Assembly (NCBI GenBank): GCA_023381355.1
Contig: JAMCUL010000012.1
Coordinates: forward strand, 21,389-85,388
From: Thermoplasmatota archaeon
Lineage (GTDB): Archaea > Thermoplasmatota > Thermoplasmata > Thermoplasmatales > Thermoplasmataceae
DNA length: 64,000 bases
Reading direction: 5' to 3'
Shown: positions 49,673-59,203 of the stretch, in pieces
Layout of the letters: each line of letters opens with the position of its first letter
Numbering within the stretch: position 1 is the first letter of the stretch
Program-made: the position numbers and the translations under genes
The notes under the pieces: generated by a model
The model's input: the letters and a program-made list of their open reading frames with translations, nothing else
What the model was told of the DNA's origin: nothing
Database searches by the model: none

Positions 49673-51016
49673 ATGGACAGAGTTGTAAAAAGTATAATCG
49701 ATCTATCCCGGAAAACAGGAAAGAATGGAGTCAGCCACGAAGACAGTGAAGAACTGAAGAAGAGGATTGCAGACATCACTGTAACTTCCTATGGGGCGTT
49801 TTATTCTGATCCCGTAAAGATTGCAATCAGGTCACTCCTGCCGTCTGCAGGAAGGAAGAATGCAACTGTATTTTTTACATCAAACTCTGCCTCCGTCGAG
49901 AATGCTGCATTCATAAACGGAACAATGACAAGATACCTTGACTATAATGATACATACCTCTCAAAAGAGGCACTTCACCCCTCTGATAACATACCACCGA
50001 TGATCGCAATGGCCGAGGGTGGATCATTCACGGGGAAGGATATCATTGAAGCATCTGCGGTGGCATATGAAACAGTTTGCGGCCTGTCTGATGCGGTGTC
50101 CATAAGAGACAGGGGGTGGGATCATGTGACATATGTGAGCATATCTTCCGCAGCAGGAATGGCCCACATGCTTGATCTCGACGACGAAAAATTCTCTCAT
50201 GCCCTGAACCTTTCAATAAACAACAACATAAGCATGAGGCAGACGAGGGCAGGAGAGCTGAGCATGTGGAAGGGGGCAACAGCAGCAAACGCATGCAGGA
50301 ACAGTGTATTTGGAACAGTTCTGGCAGAATCCGGTTTTACCGGTCCATCCCCAATCTTCGAGGGTGAGATGGGCTTCTTCAGGCAGGTATCAGGTCCAAT
50401 GGAACCTGATTTTTCCACCGGAAGAATAAGAAAGACAATGATCAAGAACTACCCGGTCGAATATCACGCGATGAGTGCTGCTGAAGTCGCATCAAACCTC
50501 AGGAAGGAAATTAAGGGAAAAATAGAAAGCATTGAGGTTGAAACATTCACAGTGGCAAGCACGATAATCATCAAGGATCCAGAAAAACTTAGGCCAAGAA
50601 CTAGGGAAACGGCTGATCACAGCATGCCGTACATAATTGCGTACACACTCACATATGGCGATCCAGTTCCATCATCATATGACCAGAAATACCTAACGGA
50701 TAGTGAGATACTTGAAAAGATAGACATGATGAGATTCAGGGTTACAGAGAAGTTTGACAGCATGTATCCTGAATATCTCCCGGTGAAGATAACCGTGAAG
50801 ACAGATCAGGGAAAATTCCAGGAGGAACTGGATGCACCGAAGGGGCACAACAAGAAGCCGTACACCTGGGATGATGTGCTCGCAAAGGCCAAAAGGGTCA
50901 TGGGAGAGGATTCTGCAACAGAGGTGGTTTCACTGGTGAGGTCATTTGAAAAGCGATCTCCTGAAGAACTTCTGGAGGTGATGAGGAATGTCCAGGCTGA
51001 GAGACGTAATCAATGA
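49673..51016 (+). CDS. prpD: 2-methylcitrate dehydratase (MmgE/PrpD family)
   Basis: The 447-residue MmgE/PrpD fold enzyme has NGTMTRYLDYNDTYLSKEAL, HPSDNIPPMIAMAE and WDHVTYVSISSAAGMAHML. MWKGATAANACRNSVFGT and YPVEYHAMSAAEVA-type substrate-site segments follow. The family also includes other dehydratases and decarboxylases, but adjacency to methylisocitrate lyase and a citrate synthase points to methylcitrate dehydration in propionyl-CoA breakdown. It overlaps prpB by 29 bases. Confidence 0.9.
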   Translation: MDRVVKSIIDLSRKTGKNGVSHEDSEELKKRIADITVTSYGAFYSDPVKIAIRSLLPSAGRKNATVFFTSNSASVENAAFINGTMTRYLDYNDTYLSKEALHPSDNIPPMIAMAEGGSFTGKDIIEASAVAYETVCGLSDAVSIRDRGWDHVTYVSISSAAGMAHMLDLDDEKFSHALNLSINNNISMRQTRAGELSMWKGATAANACRNSVFGTVLAESGFTGPSPIFEGEMGFFRQVSGPMEPDFSTGRIRKTMIKNYPVEYHAMSAAEVASNLRKEIKGKIESIEVETFTVASTIIIKDPEKLRPRTRETADHSMPYIIAYTLTYGDPVPSSYDQKYLTDSEILEKIDMMRFRVTEKFDSMYPEYLPVKITVKTDQGKFQEELDAPKGHNKKPYTWDDVLAKAKRVMGEDSATEVVSLVRSFEKRSPEELLEVMRNVQAERRNQ

Positions 51017-51884
51017 TGGGCCAGCTGGACTCAGGAAACAGCTGGATGAGGGAATCGTCGTTGCACCGGGTGTTTATTCAGGTGTTTCTGCAATTATTGC
51101 CGAGCAGTCAGGGTTCAGGGCAGGGTACCTTTCCGGGTCAGGGGTTGCAGGAATGATGGGCCTGCCTGATCTGGGCATGACAACTCTCACCGAGGTTGCC
51201 GACGAATCCAGGAAGATTACCCGGATCACTCGAATGCCACTCATAGTCGATTGTGATACTGGATTTGGAGAAACCATAAATGTGACCAGGACTGTAAGAA
51301 TGATGGAGGAAGCAGGTGTTTCTGCAATACACATCGAGGATCAGGTTCTTCCAAAAAAGTGCGGGCATCTCAATGGGAAGCAGGTTATTCCCATTGAGGA
51401 TATGGAGAGTAAGATAAATGCAGCAGTACAGGCAAGAAAGAACCCAGATTTCCTGATAATTGCAAGAACTGACAGCAGGTCTGTGAATGGACTTGACGAG
51501 GCGATCGAGAGATCGAGACTGTATCTCGAGGCTGGAGCAGACTGCATATTTACAGAAGCACTTGAAAGTGAGGAAGAATTCAGGGAGATGAGAAAAAAAG
51601 TTCCAGGTTTGCTGCTGGCAAATATGACAGAATTTGGAAAGACGCCGCTCCTTTCAGTGAAGCAGCTGGATGAAATTGGCTATAACATGGTTATATTCCC
51701 GCTGACTTCATTCAGGGGAATCCTGAAAAAAACGGAAGAAATATACAGAATGCTTCTTGAGAATGGGACACAGAGGGACTTTATAAATGAGATAATGAGC
51801 AGAAAACGGTTTTATGAAATCATTGGATACAGTGAATACGAGGCCGAGGATTTCGACCTTTCAAAGAGGAGGACAGTTTTATGA
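50988..51884 (+). CDS. prpB: Methylisocitrate lyase
   Basis: Isocitrate lyase superfamily enzyme cleaving methylisocitrate to succinate and pyruvate. It has PGVYSGVSAIIAEQSGF, DCDTGFGETINV, the active-site Cys loop PKKCGHLNGK and RTDSRSVNGLDEAI. The length of 298 fits PrpB rather than the longer isocitrate lyases. It overlaps prpD upstream and prpC downstream (ATGA), so the three form a tight operon. Confidence 0.92.
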   Translation: MSRLRDVINDGPAGLRKQLDEGIVVAPGVYSGVSAIIAEQSGFRAGYLSGSGVAGMMGLPDLGMTTLTEVADESRKITRITRMPLIVDCDTGFGETINVTRTVRMMEEAGVSAIHIEDQVLPKKCGHLNGKQVIPIEDMESKINAAVQARKNPDFLIIARTDSRSVNGLDEAIERSRLYLEAGADCIFTEALESEEEFREMRKKVPGLLLANMTEFGKTPLLSVKQLDEIGYNMVIFPLTSFRGILKKTEEIYRMLLENGTQRDFINEIMSRKRFYEIIGYSEYEAEDFDLSKRRTVL

Positions 51885-52948
51885 CAGATGAAATAAAGGT
51901 TCCGAAAGGACTTGCGAACGTTGTTGTTGACAGAACGTCCATTGCTACCACAGGTGCATCAGGCAACCTTCTTTACAGGGGTTACAGGGCAGTGGACCTT
52001 GCAGACAGGAAGAGCTTTGAGGAAGTTGCATACCTCATAGTATATGGAAATTTGCCGTCAGGTGATGAACTTGTGGCATTCAGGGCAAGACTCAATGAAA
52101 ACATGAAACTCGATGAAAGAACCATAAAAGTCATGGATATCCTGAAGGAGAAGGATATCATGAGGAATTTAAGGAGCATTGTTTCCCTGATTCCGTACAG
52201 GAATGGAGATATTAATGAAACATTCATTCAGATGGAGGCTAAACTCCCACTTATAAGCGCATATTCTGCTCACGCTGCATATGGGAAACCAATGAAGAAT
52301 ATGGAGGGAGAGTTTTTTGCAGAGAAGTTCTTTTCCATGATCGCTGATCCACATAAGAAGAAGTACTGGAAATCCCTGGAAAAACTCATGATTCTCTATA
52401 TGGAACACGAGTTCAATGCTTCCACATTCGCATTGCGGGTTGCAGCATCAACCCTTACTGATCCTGTCTCTGCTGTTACTGCTGCCCTTGCAACTCTTAA
52501 GGGTCCACTTCATGGTGGAGCCAATTCAGAGGTTCTCTCATATCTTTCAGGAATCAGGGATGAAAAGGATGCGGCTAAGTTTGTAGAGGACAAATTGTCA
52601 AAAAAGGAGAAAATAATGGGATTCGGGCATCGTGTATACAAGAAGAAGGATCCACGGGCACAGTACGTCAAGGAGGAACTCAGGAGAATTGCCCCTGACG
52701 ATCCAAAATTCAGGGCGGCTGAATACGTCGAAAACTACATGTTCGAGAAGAAGGGAATCCCGGCAAATGTAGATCTTTTCGCTGCGGTGTTGATGGATTT
52801 CCTGGGAATAGACGAGGTATTCAACCTTCCCGTGTTCGCATGCTCAAGGATATTTGGCTGGAATGCCCATTACAGCGAGCAGGTGTCAGATAACAAGCTG
52901 ATAAGGCCGGCTGCCGAATACTCAGGTCCTGAGGAGAGGGACCTCTAG
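51881..52948 (+). CDS. prpC: Citrate synthase / 2-methylcitrate synthase
   Basis: The short (355-residue) archaeal citrate synthase has LLYRGYRAVDLA, the active-site block PLHGGANSEVLSYL, GFGHRVYKKKDPRAQ and VDLFAAVLMDFLGI, followed by ARIFGW-like SRIFGWNAHYSEQ. Operon context suggests methylcitrate synthase, but related archaeal enzymes use both acetyl-CoA and propionyl-CoA and no other citrate synthase is in the window, so it may serve both pathways. Confidence 0.92.
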   Translation: MTDEIKVPKGLANVVVDRTSIATTGASGNLLYRGYRAVDLADRKSFEEVAYLIVYGNLPSGDELVAFRARLNENMKLDERTIKVMDILKEKDIMRNLRSIVSLIPYRNGDINETFIQMEAKLPLISAYSAHAAYGKPMKNMEGEFFAEKFFSMIADPHKKKYWKSLEKLMILYMEHEFNASTFALRVAASTLTDPVSAVTAALATLKGPLHGGANSEVLSYLSGIRDEKDAAKFVEDKLSKKEKIMGFGHRVYKKKDPRAQYVKEELRRIAPDDPKFRAAEYVENYMFEKKGIPANVDLFAAVLMDFLGIDEVFNLPVFACSRIFGWNAHYSEQVSDNKLIRPAAEYSGPEERDL

Positions 52949-53307
52949 ATAACCTCTATTTTTATCTCTTCTCCGTTCCTGTTATACGCCCTGTAATCAT
53001 CAATATTGTATGGAAATCCAAGAATCAGGTGAACCGCACCACTGTTTGAGAACATATGAAGATCAGCCTCGGAAGGCCTCATATTCCCAGAAGGATGCGA
53101 GTGGACAGATCCAACTATTGAAAAATCTATTGGCTTATTTCCCATCCACATTATTGTATGGCTGTCCCCATTGATTGTTCCAGGAAGTATAGCTATTTCA
53201 TAGATCACATTATGCTCTGCCTTGAGGAGGGCACCAAACTCCTTTGGATATATGTCCTTGGAGGCCTCCAACACCATCTTCAGCAATCTTCTTCTAATTG
53301 ACCACAT
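52945..53307 (-). CDS. JAB/MPN (JAMM) domain protein
   Basis: The 120-residue single-domain JAMM metalloprotease-like protein has metal-site residues in PKEFGALL (Glu23) and VHSHPSGNMRPSEADLHMFS. Archaeal relatives cleave ubiquitin-like SAMP conjugates or act in sulfur transfer; no SAMP gene is seen nearby. It is convergent with prpC (four-base overlap) and its start overlaps the NAD kinase end, so it is last in the phosphatase-nadK-JAMM operon. Confidence 0.86.
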   Translation of the reverse strand: MWSIRRRLLKMVLEASKDIYPKEFGALLKAEHNVIYEIAILPGTINGDSHTIMWMGNKPIDFSIVGSVHSHPSGNMRPSEADLHMFSNSGAVHLILGFPYNIDDYRAYNRNGEEIKIEVI

Positions 53308-54115
53308 CTTTTAACAGTTTCTCCCTTAATTTTGCGTAAAAATCCCTTCTTACAGTGATGAACCTGTAGGGCCGGTTACTTCTTGTAATGGTTACCCTGT
53401 CACTGGAGGTGAAGGGAATTTCTCTCTGTCCATCCAGTATTATTATACAGTCCTGATCCTGCCCGCTCACTATGATTTCAAGGACTGATGATGATGGCAC
53501 CACCATAGGCCTTATTCGTAGGGTTACAGGGGCAATATATGATATTACCATCGCCTCGGTTGCAGGCATCACTATTGGGCCACCCGCGCTGAGTGAATAG
53601 GATGTTGAACCAATAGGAGTTGCAACAATGATTCCATCCCCCCTCGTCCTTTCCACAAATATCCCGTCAAGATAAAGCTTGAAATTCCTTACCTTTGCAA
53701 CCCTGTTACTGTGCAGGGTTGCCTCATTCATGGCATACCCGACAACCTTGCCATTGACTCTTACCTCGAGTTTCATGAATTCTACGAAACGGTGTTCACC
53801 TCTCACAATCCTGTATATTGTCTCCTCTACCTTTCCTACCTCCACCTCACTCAGGAATCCAAGGGAACCCATGTTGATTCCAAGTATGGCTCCCTTTGCC
53901 TTCTGTGCTGCGAGGAGAACAGTACCATCACCACCTATTGTAAATAGTATATCTGCATTTATCTCATCAAGTGGCCTGTATTCTTTTCCATTGAAGTCGT
54001 TCTTGAGTTCATTTTCATAAATCCTCTCCCATTCTGGGGGGATTATTGCATCGATCCTTTCCACTATTTTTGAGCATCTGGGGCAGTTTCGCCTTACAAT
54101 ATAGGCAACTCTCAT
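53294..54115 (-). CDS. nadK: NAD kinase
   Basis: NadK makes NADP from NAD with ATP or polyphosphate. The GGDGT motif is at residues 61-65, followed by ILGINMGSLGFLSEV, the YAMNEATLHS segment and VATPIGSTSYSLSAGGPIV. The length of 273 is standard. A CxxC pair (NCPRCSK) at residues 11-14 is unusual for the family and could bind metal. It overlaps the upstream phosphatase by four bases; NAD kinase fused or adjacent to IMPase-fold phosphatases is known in archaea. Confidence 0.93.
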   Translation of the reverse strand: MRVAYIVRRNCPRCSKIVERIDAIIPPEWERIYENELKNDFNGKEYRPLDEINADILFTIGGDGTVLLAAQKAKGAILGINMGSLGFLSEVEVGKVEETIYRIVRGEHRFVEFMKLEVRVNGKVVGYAMNEATLHSNRVAKVRNFKLYLDGIFVERTRGDGIIVATPIGSTSYSLSAGGPIVMPATEAMVISYIAPVTLRIRPMVVPSSSVLEIIVSGQDQDCIIILDGQREIPFTSSDRVTITRSNRPYRFITVRRDFYAKLREKLLKDVVN

Positions 54116-54885
54116 GTGTCATCATCCCGAATCATGCCCTCATAGGCAGCTGAAAGCGCAATCATATTCCTCCTCTCCCTCACATCAAGTCCCATGTTGA
54201 GCGGCTTGAGATGCTGGTCAAGAACAAACCCACCTGTCTCCTTGACGAGCATAACACCTGCAGCTATATCCACATTCCTCAATTCCTTCTCTTTCCCTAT
54301 ATATGCAACGTAATCTATCGAATTATTTGCCACAAAACCCATTTCCAGGGAAGCGCATCCCAGGATTCTCCTTCTGATGATACCCTCGCGCAGGAAGTCA
54401 GGCACATTATCTCCCCTCAGTGAGTATATAACGCTTGCTCCTGTCCTCTCAGAAGTTTTCCTGAGTTTCGTCTGGTTCCGGTATGCCCCTTTTCCTTTCT
54501 CTGCGTAGAAATAATTTCCCGTAGCGAGGTTTATTACGATAGCCTCCTCGAGGGAATTGAAGTCATCCTTCATCACCGCAATGGACATTGAGTATGCAGG
54601 TATCTGGTTTTCTGCGTTATATGTTCCATCAAGCGGATCTATGACAAGATTCTTCTCAAAGTGCCTGTCCATGAAACCAACTTCCTCGCTGACTATATTG
54701 AATGGCATGTCCAGATCATACACTCTCTTTATTATTGCATCCTCGCATAATCTGTCAAGCCTGGAAGTAAGCGTCCCATCCGCTCCCATTCCTGTATATC
54801 CTGTCCTTTCCTCCTTCAGAGTGAGTGCGTCTATCTTTTCGATCAACTCGTTGCCTGTTTCAATGAAGTTTTTAAGAAAGGACAT
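54112..54885 (-). CDS. Inositol monophosphatase / fructose-1,6-bisphosphatase family phosphatase
   Basis: The 257-residue IMPase-fold protein has metal-binding motifs NIVSEEVGFMD and LVIDPLDGTYNAENQ, and a C-terminal segment RNVDIAAGVMLVKETGG. Archaeal members often act on both inositol-1-phosphate and fructose-1,6-bisphosphate (FBPase type IV); the pairing with nadK also recalls NADP phosphatases of this family. The substrate is unresolved. A TATA-like box precedes the ATG by about 26 bases. Confidence 0.88.
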   Translation of the reverse strand: MSFLKNFIETGNELIEKIDALTLKEERTGYTGMGADGTLTSRLDRLCEDAIIKRVYDLDMPFNIVSEEVGFMDRHFEKNLVIDPLDGTYNAENQIPAYSMSIAVMKDDFNSLEEAIVINLATGNYFYAEKGKGAYRNQTKLRKTSERTGASVIYSLRGDNVPDFLREGIIRRRILGCASLEMGFVANNSIDYVAYIGKEKELRNVDIAAGVMLVKETGGFVLDQHLKPLNMGLDVRERRNMIALSAAYEGMIRDDDT

Positions 54886-54905
54886 AAATCACAGAGTTGT
54901 TTATA

Positions 54906-54917
54906 GTTTAAAAATTT
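54906..54917 (-). promoter_or_regulatory. TATA-like box for the phosphatase-nadK-JAMM operon
   Basis: TAAATTTTTAAA on the minus strand is centred about 26 bases before the ATG at 54885; it partly abuts the end of rpoD. Confidence 0.45.
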
Positions 54918-55782
54918 AGTCAGGAGTTACTATGCTTTCATAAAGATCTTCAAGCCTCTCAGGCAGTCTCTTTAAAGCATACTGCAGCACATCCTTGGCA
55001 GAAAGTGAGCCATCAGTCTCAAAATGGAATATGAACCTGTTCTGATCCTCCCTCGTTATTACAGGTCTCTTATCAACAACGGCCCTTCTCACAGCAGTGT
55101 TTATGAACGTCATCACTTCCCTTGTTGGAAAATCATCTGTTACAGTTACCACGTCATTTGTCTGTGAAATTACTGAATCCGGGTACTTTTCACTGATGCC
55201 TTTCCATTCAGGGTTATCGTCTTTTGAAATGTCGTACTCCCTGTGATACTTGTATGCTACAGCAGATGTTGCCTGCCATTTTATGTGAGTGGATGCCTTT
55301 CCCATGTAAGCTTCAGCAGTCACAAGAAGAGCCTGCTTTGGACCAAGCTTCACTATGGGTATGTTCATGTCCGTGGGAACAAGTTCTGTATTTCCCGTGA
55401 ACGGAAGAAGGTCGGCACTGGTAACGAGACCCGGTCCGGTCCTGTTTATGTTATAGGACACAGTGCACAGGCTGCATCCCTTTCCACCACATGTGCATTC
55501 ATCCCTGAAATTCATTTTTAAATCAGACTTGATCGGTATCAACCCGATCCTGTGCGCAACCATTTCATCAAATAGCGGTAATGATGAATCAAAAACATTT
55601 CCATCGTTGCTCCTGATCTGTCCATGCCTGAATACTACTCTGTCAATGGCCAGTTTGGGCACATCGTTTATAAGCGTCCTTCTCAGGGCGTTTGCAGCTC
55701 CTGTCGAGATATTTCTGATTTCAAATCTTATGAATCTGTCCTTCAGTTCAAGTATCTTTATCTCAGGTTCTCCGCTCATCAA
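54916..55782 (-). CDS. rpoD: DNA-directed RNA polymerase subunit D (Rpo3)
   Basis: Archaeal counterpart of RPB3/alpha, which dimerises with subunit L and starts polymerase assembly. The N-terminal segment is [20 protein letters not shown] and [12 protein letters not shown] Cys-rich loop [11 protein letters not shown] (CxCx4CxxC) near residues 97-107 corresponds to the RPB3 zinc loop. The C-terminal half has the dimerisation domain end [14 protein letters not shown]. It follows rps11 with an ATGA overlap. Confidence 0.95.
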   Translation of the reverse strand: MMSGEPEIKILELKDRFIRFEIRNISTGAANALRRTLINDVPKLAIDRVVFRHGQIRSNDGNVFDSSLPLFDEMVAHRIGLIPIKSDLKMNFRDECTCGGKGCSLCTVSYNINRTGPGLVTSADLLPFTGNTELVPTDMNIPIVKLGPKQALLVTAEAYMGKASTHIKWQATSAVAYKYHREYDISKDDNPEWKGISEKYPDSVISQTNDVVTVTDDFPTREVMTFINTAVRRAVVDKRPVITREDQNRFIFHFETDGSLSAKDVLQYALKRLPERLEDLYESIVTPD

Positions 55783-56162
55783 ACTCTCCTTCCCCTCTTT
55801 CCACCTTTCTTCTTTGTTCCATCGTGTGGAATTGGGGTAACTTCCTCAATTCTTACAATCTTGAACCCAGCCCTGGAAAGAGCCCTGATTGCAGATTGAG
55901 CACCAGGACCCGGAATCTTTGAACGGTTCCCTCCGGGTGCCCTCACTTTTATTATCAGATCTGTGATCTCTTTTTCTTTAAGTTTTTCTGATATCAGATC
56001 AGCTGCTTTCATTGCCGCATACGGACTCGATTCATCCCTGTCATTCTTGACTACCATTCCACCTGACGCCTTGGCAAGCGTTTCAGCACCGGTCTGATCC
56101 GTCACAACTATGATCGTATTATTCTGTGAAGAATAAATGTGCGCGATTCCTGTTTTATTCAT
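55779..56162 (-). CDS. rps11: 30S ribosomal protein S11 (uS11)
   Basis: The 127-residue platform protein has [30 protein letters not shown], the conserved [20 protein letters not shown] and the C-terminal [20 protein letters not shown]. The track extends to 56231 through the end of rps4, but ATG 56162 gives the normal start. The stop overlaps the rpoD ATG, and the start overlaps the rps4 stop region, as in the archaeal S13-S4-S11-rpoD operon. Confidence 0.95.
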   Translation of the reverse strand: MNKTGIAHIYSSQNNTIIVVTDQTGAETLAKASGGMVVKNDRDESSPYAAMKAADLISEKLKEKEITDLIIKVRAPGGNRSKIPGPGAQSAIRALSRAGFKIVRIEEVTPIPHDGTKKKGGKRGRRV

Positions 56163-56751
56163 TCTTTGTCCCCTCCTTTTCTTCGGCAGCCTCTGCCGGT
56201 TCCGGTTCTTCTCCCTCTGATATTCCTGCAAGCAACCTCCTCACAGGGTGGGTATCGTCTGTAAACGGAGAATTCTGCACGTAAGATATTGAATCTTCTT
56301 CCAGTCCTTCCACAATTAGACCTGGAACTGTGACTCTCCTTCCATTGAGGATAACATGGCCGTGTGTTATCATCTGTCTCGCCTGCTTTGGTGTAACGGC
56401 AAGATTCTTTCTGTATACAAGAGTTTGCAGCCTTCTTTCCAGTATATTCTCAATGTTGAGAGAAAGGATATCATCGAGGGAAGAATTTTCAGATGTAATC
56501 CTGTATCTGTTAAGTCTTGCGAGCAATAGGTTCAACTGCTTTAGCGCAACCTGATCATTTGATCTGATCTTAGCCTGCAGATTTCTTGCCTGAGATCTTA
56601 CAGAATCAAGCATTGCCTGGCTTCTCCACAATTCCTTCTTATTTTTAAGACCATACTTTACGACCAGAGCCCTTTCTTCATCTATCCTCTCCTTTTCCCA
56701 AGGATGCCTGGGAGTTGAATATCTTTTCTTTGGAAACTTTGGATCACCCAT
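56155..56751 (-). CDS. rps4: 30S ribosomal protein S4 (uS4)
   Basis: The 198-residue primary 16S-binding protein has [20 protein letters not shown] at the N-terminus, typical of archaea/eukaryotes. The S4 RNA-binding domain is [20 protein letters not shown], then [21 protein letters not shown] Glu/Ala-rich acidic tail of about 20 residues ends the protein. It lies between rps13 and rps11 as expected. Confidence 0.95.
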   Translation of the reverse strand: MGDPKFPKKRYSTPRHPWEKERIDEERALVVKYGLKNKKELWRSQAMLDSVRSQARNLQAKIRSNDQVALKQLNLLLARLNRYRITSENSSLDDILSLNIENILERRLQTLVYRKNLAVTPKQARQMITHGHVILNGRRVTVPGLIVEGLEEDSISYVQNSPFTDDTHPVRRLLAGISEGEEPEPAEAAEEKEGTKNE

Positions 56752-56756
56752 TTATA

Positions 56757-57221
56757 TCACTCCTTCTTTCTCTGGACACCAACAGACAGGCCCTTCCTTC
56801 CGTTGCTCCTGGTTCTCTGTCCTCTTACCTTATGCTTTGTCTCGTGTCTGATTCCCTTATATGATCTCATTTTCTTCAGCACGTTAATATTGTCCTGAAT
56901 CTGTATCTCGAGATCATTGCTTACGAGATTCGTGTCCTTTCCAGTAAGCGGGTCCTTTCTATTGTTCAGCATCCATGGGGGAAGGTCTTCATACTCCTGG
57001 GCTTCAACATACTCTCTGATCTCCTGAATCTGGTCTTCACTCAGTTCTCCGAGTTGTTTCTGCTTATCTATTTGAAGTTTCTTCACTATGGTCTCAGAAA
57101 ATCTGATACCAATCCCCTTGAGGTCCGACAGGGCCAGGACGACATTCCTTTCACCGTTCAAGTCTTTGTTAGCTATTCTAACTATATATTGGAAATCTTC
57201 CTTTTTTTCTTGTTCAGGCAT
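56757..57221 (-). CDS. rps13: 30S ribosomal protein S13 (uS13)
   Basis: The 154-residue head protein contacts the P-site tRNA and inter-subunit bridges. YIVRIANKDLNGERNVVLAL opens the helix-two-turn-helix fold. The C-terminal RSYKGIRHETKHKVRGQRTR precedes a basic tail. First gene of the S13-S4-S11-rpoD operon. A GGTG motif lies six bases before the ATG, so unlike many first genes it seems to use a leader. Confidence 0.95.
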   Translation of the reverse strand: MPEQEKKEDFQYIVRIANKDLNGERNVVLALSDLKGIGIRFSETIVKKLQIDKQKQLGELSEDQIQEIREYVEAQEYEDLPPWMLNNRKDPLTGKDTNLVSNDLEIQIQDNINVLKKMRSYKGIRHETKHKVRGQRTRSNGRKGLSVGVQRKKE

Positions 57222-57274
57222 TTATTCACCAGTCCTTTGATACTTGTGTATCAATCTATGAGGTTCTGGCTTAT

Positions 57275-57291
57275 TCTTAAAATATATTTAT
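57275..57291 (-). promoter_or_regulatory. TATA-like region for the rps13 operon
   Basis: AAATATATTTTAAG on the minus strand lies about 60 bases before the rps13 ATG, which predicts a leader of about 35 bases that includes the GGTG ribosome site. Confidence 0.4.
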
Positions 57292-57430
57292 CCTTTTTGC
57301 ACAAGTTTGCCTTAAAATGGGTTTTTTGCATGACGATTCCAAACCTGAACTGTCTTGGTGTCAGGGACTTTAAAGAATATCCGCATCCTCATTAATGGTA
57401 ATTTAATTGACTCACATTTTTTAACCAGAG

Positions 57431-57444
57431 TTATAAATTTATAC
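57431..57444 (+). promoter_or_regulatory. TATA-like box for the DUF6159-like gene
   Basis: TTATAAATTTATAC is centred about 28 bases before ATG 57466, supporting that start and a leaderless message. Confidence 0.5.
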
Positions 57445-57465
57445 TTTAGTCTAATCTTCCCAAAC

Positions 57466-58353
57466 ATGTTCGAGAGGATGAGAGCAGGATGGCGTCTGGC
57501 CAGATCTGTTAGAAAGAGTGTTTCAAAGGACAGGGGAGCTTACTTTTATCCCATTCTTTCAGGTGTTGTAGGGGTGGTAATAATGACTGCCACATTTATT
57601 GCACTATACCTGGAGGTCCCATTCAATTTTTCAAATGGAAATTATGTAATATATATAGCTGGCTTCTTAATCGCCTATGTGGTTGTATCATTCCTTTCCA
57701 TTGTATTTCTCATAGGGATGCTCATAGGGTATAGATCCGTTCTGGATGGGAATCCAGTCAGCATGAGGAAGTCACTTTCTAAGGCATGGGAATATAAGAA
57801 GCAGGCACTGGAATGGGCAATATTCTATTTTATTGTGACAATGATCATAAGGATGATCGAGAGAAGGTTCAGGGGAATCGCCACAGTTCTAATCGCAGCT
57901 GTTGCGTCTTATGCAATAGCCATCGCTACATTTTTTGCCATCCCTGTAATCCTGAAGAACAGAACCGGCCCAGTGGAAACAATAAAGGAGAGCACTTCAT
58001 TCATCGCAAGGAATTTTGGAAGGACGTTCGGTGGAATAATTTACGTTGATCTTTATACGCTCGTCTTCACACTTGGAGGGATCATCATCTTGATTCTTGA
58101 TTTCATGTTCCTTTTCCATGTATTTTCTTTAATTCTTGTGCTATCAGTGGCATCAGCAGGTATAATCCTGGTTGTGGCGGGTTTCATCTTGAATTTCACA
58201 TATACTAACATATTCAAATATGTGCTATACGACTACATGAATGGAGGAAAACTACCACCTGAGATCAGTGAGGAGGATGTTAAAAAGAGCATTAGGAGAA
58301 AGAGGAGAAGGAAATACTCAAATATGGAGTCCCAGGACTTCCCTTCAAATTAG
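57466..58353 (+). CDS. DUF6159-like polytopic membrane protein
   Basis: The 295-residue protein starts MFERMRAGWRLARSVRKSVS, the usual opening of archaeal DUF6159 proteins, and then has about six hydrophobic segments. The C-terminus is basic (SIRRKRRRKYSN). Function is unknown. The track start at 57355 adds 37 residues through AT-rich promoter sequence and is rejected in favour of ATG 57466. A family match is from memory of the N-terminal pattern, so moderate confidence. Confidence 0.7.
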   Translation: MFERMRAGWRLARSVRKSVSKDRGAYFYPILSGVVGVVIMTATFIALYLEVPFNFSNGNYVIYIAGFLIAYVVVSFLSIVFLIGMLIGYRSVLDGNPVSMRKSLSKAWEYKKQALEWAIFYFIVTMIIRMIERRFRGIATVLIAAVASYAIAIATFFAIPVILKNRTGPVETIKESTSFIARNFGRTFGGIIYVDLYTLVFTLGGIIILILDFMFLFHVFSLILVLSVASAGIILVVAGFILNFTYTNIFKYVLYDYMNGGKLPPEISEEDVKKSIRRKRRRKYSNMESQDFPSN

Positions 58354-58446
58354 TCATCCACCTCTCTTGATATGAGGCGTTTCAAAACTGGTGAAGGGAT
58401 TTTGACTTCATGATTCCCTGCAAATCACATCATTCATCATCTTGAG

Positions 58447-59117
58447 ATCATGATTGATATCAACAAGCATTCACTGATGCACCGCATATACAGTGGAAAC
58501 ATATCAAACAGTATGATCATGGAGAACATGGCCAAGGACCTCTGGGTCAATGGGTACACTCCAATAGTCATGACAAAGGGATTTCAGTTCATGCAAGAAT
58601 CAGTAAATTAATTCAACTGTGGGTTCAGTATCATATGCCGATTGTGCAAGACCATGTGACATAAAAAAGATAACGAATACAGTCGAAAGGAATGAAATAT
58701 ACGCGAAGGTTCACATAGCGAGGCACAAGGAAACTGAGGTGTACTGTAAAAACATTAAATACATGAATGGTAAATGATCACAGTGTTCAACCCATCCGTG
58801 GAGGCATTGAAGAAGGCACATTGCTATGAGTATTCATCTGATGAAAGGTGCCCCGGACCGCAGGCATGTAAGGGTGTGGCTGAAATCACATACTGAATAC
58901 CACATAAAGATGTATTACCCTGCATATACAGTACTGGCACATCTTGTTTATATCCTGATAGAGATTGACATCTCAGGCAGTGATGCACTCAGTATACTGA
59001 GATCAGGATACTGGGTATACCTGGAGGACAGGAAGAGTGACTTCAATTGAGGAAATAAGATTGCAGAAATAGCATTGCAGAAGAGGATAATGGGTGTAAT
59101 GATCAAAGACACCTAAA
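58447..59117 (+). pseudogene. Decayed DDE transposase (IS1634/IS4-like) remnant
   Basis: Pieces of a transposase in shifting frames. LMHRIYSGNISNSMIMENMA then WVNGYTPIVMTKGFQ resembles the GNxxD...DRGF core of DDE transposases. A later piece, IKMYYPAYTVLAHLVYILIE with ALSILRSGYWVYLEDRKSDF, resembles the helical C-terminal part. Stops and frame changes separate them, and the catalytic Asp of the DRG motif is altered (TKG). The ORF at 58826-59050 is part of this relic. Confidence 0.5.
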
Positions 59118-59203
59118 AATATGGGTAATTATTATGGAGGCCTGTATAAAGCCAATAACTCAATTTATTTCAACTCTTTAACATATGATAATTGACCTGC
59201 AGT

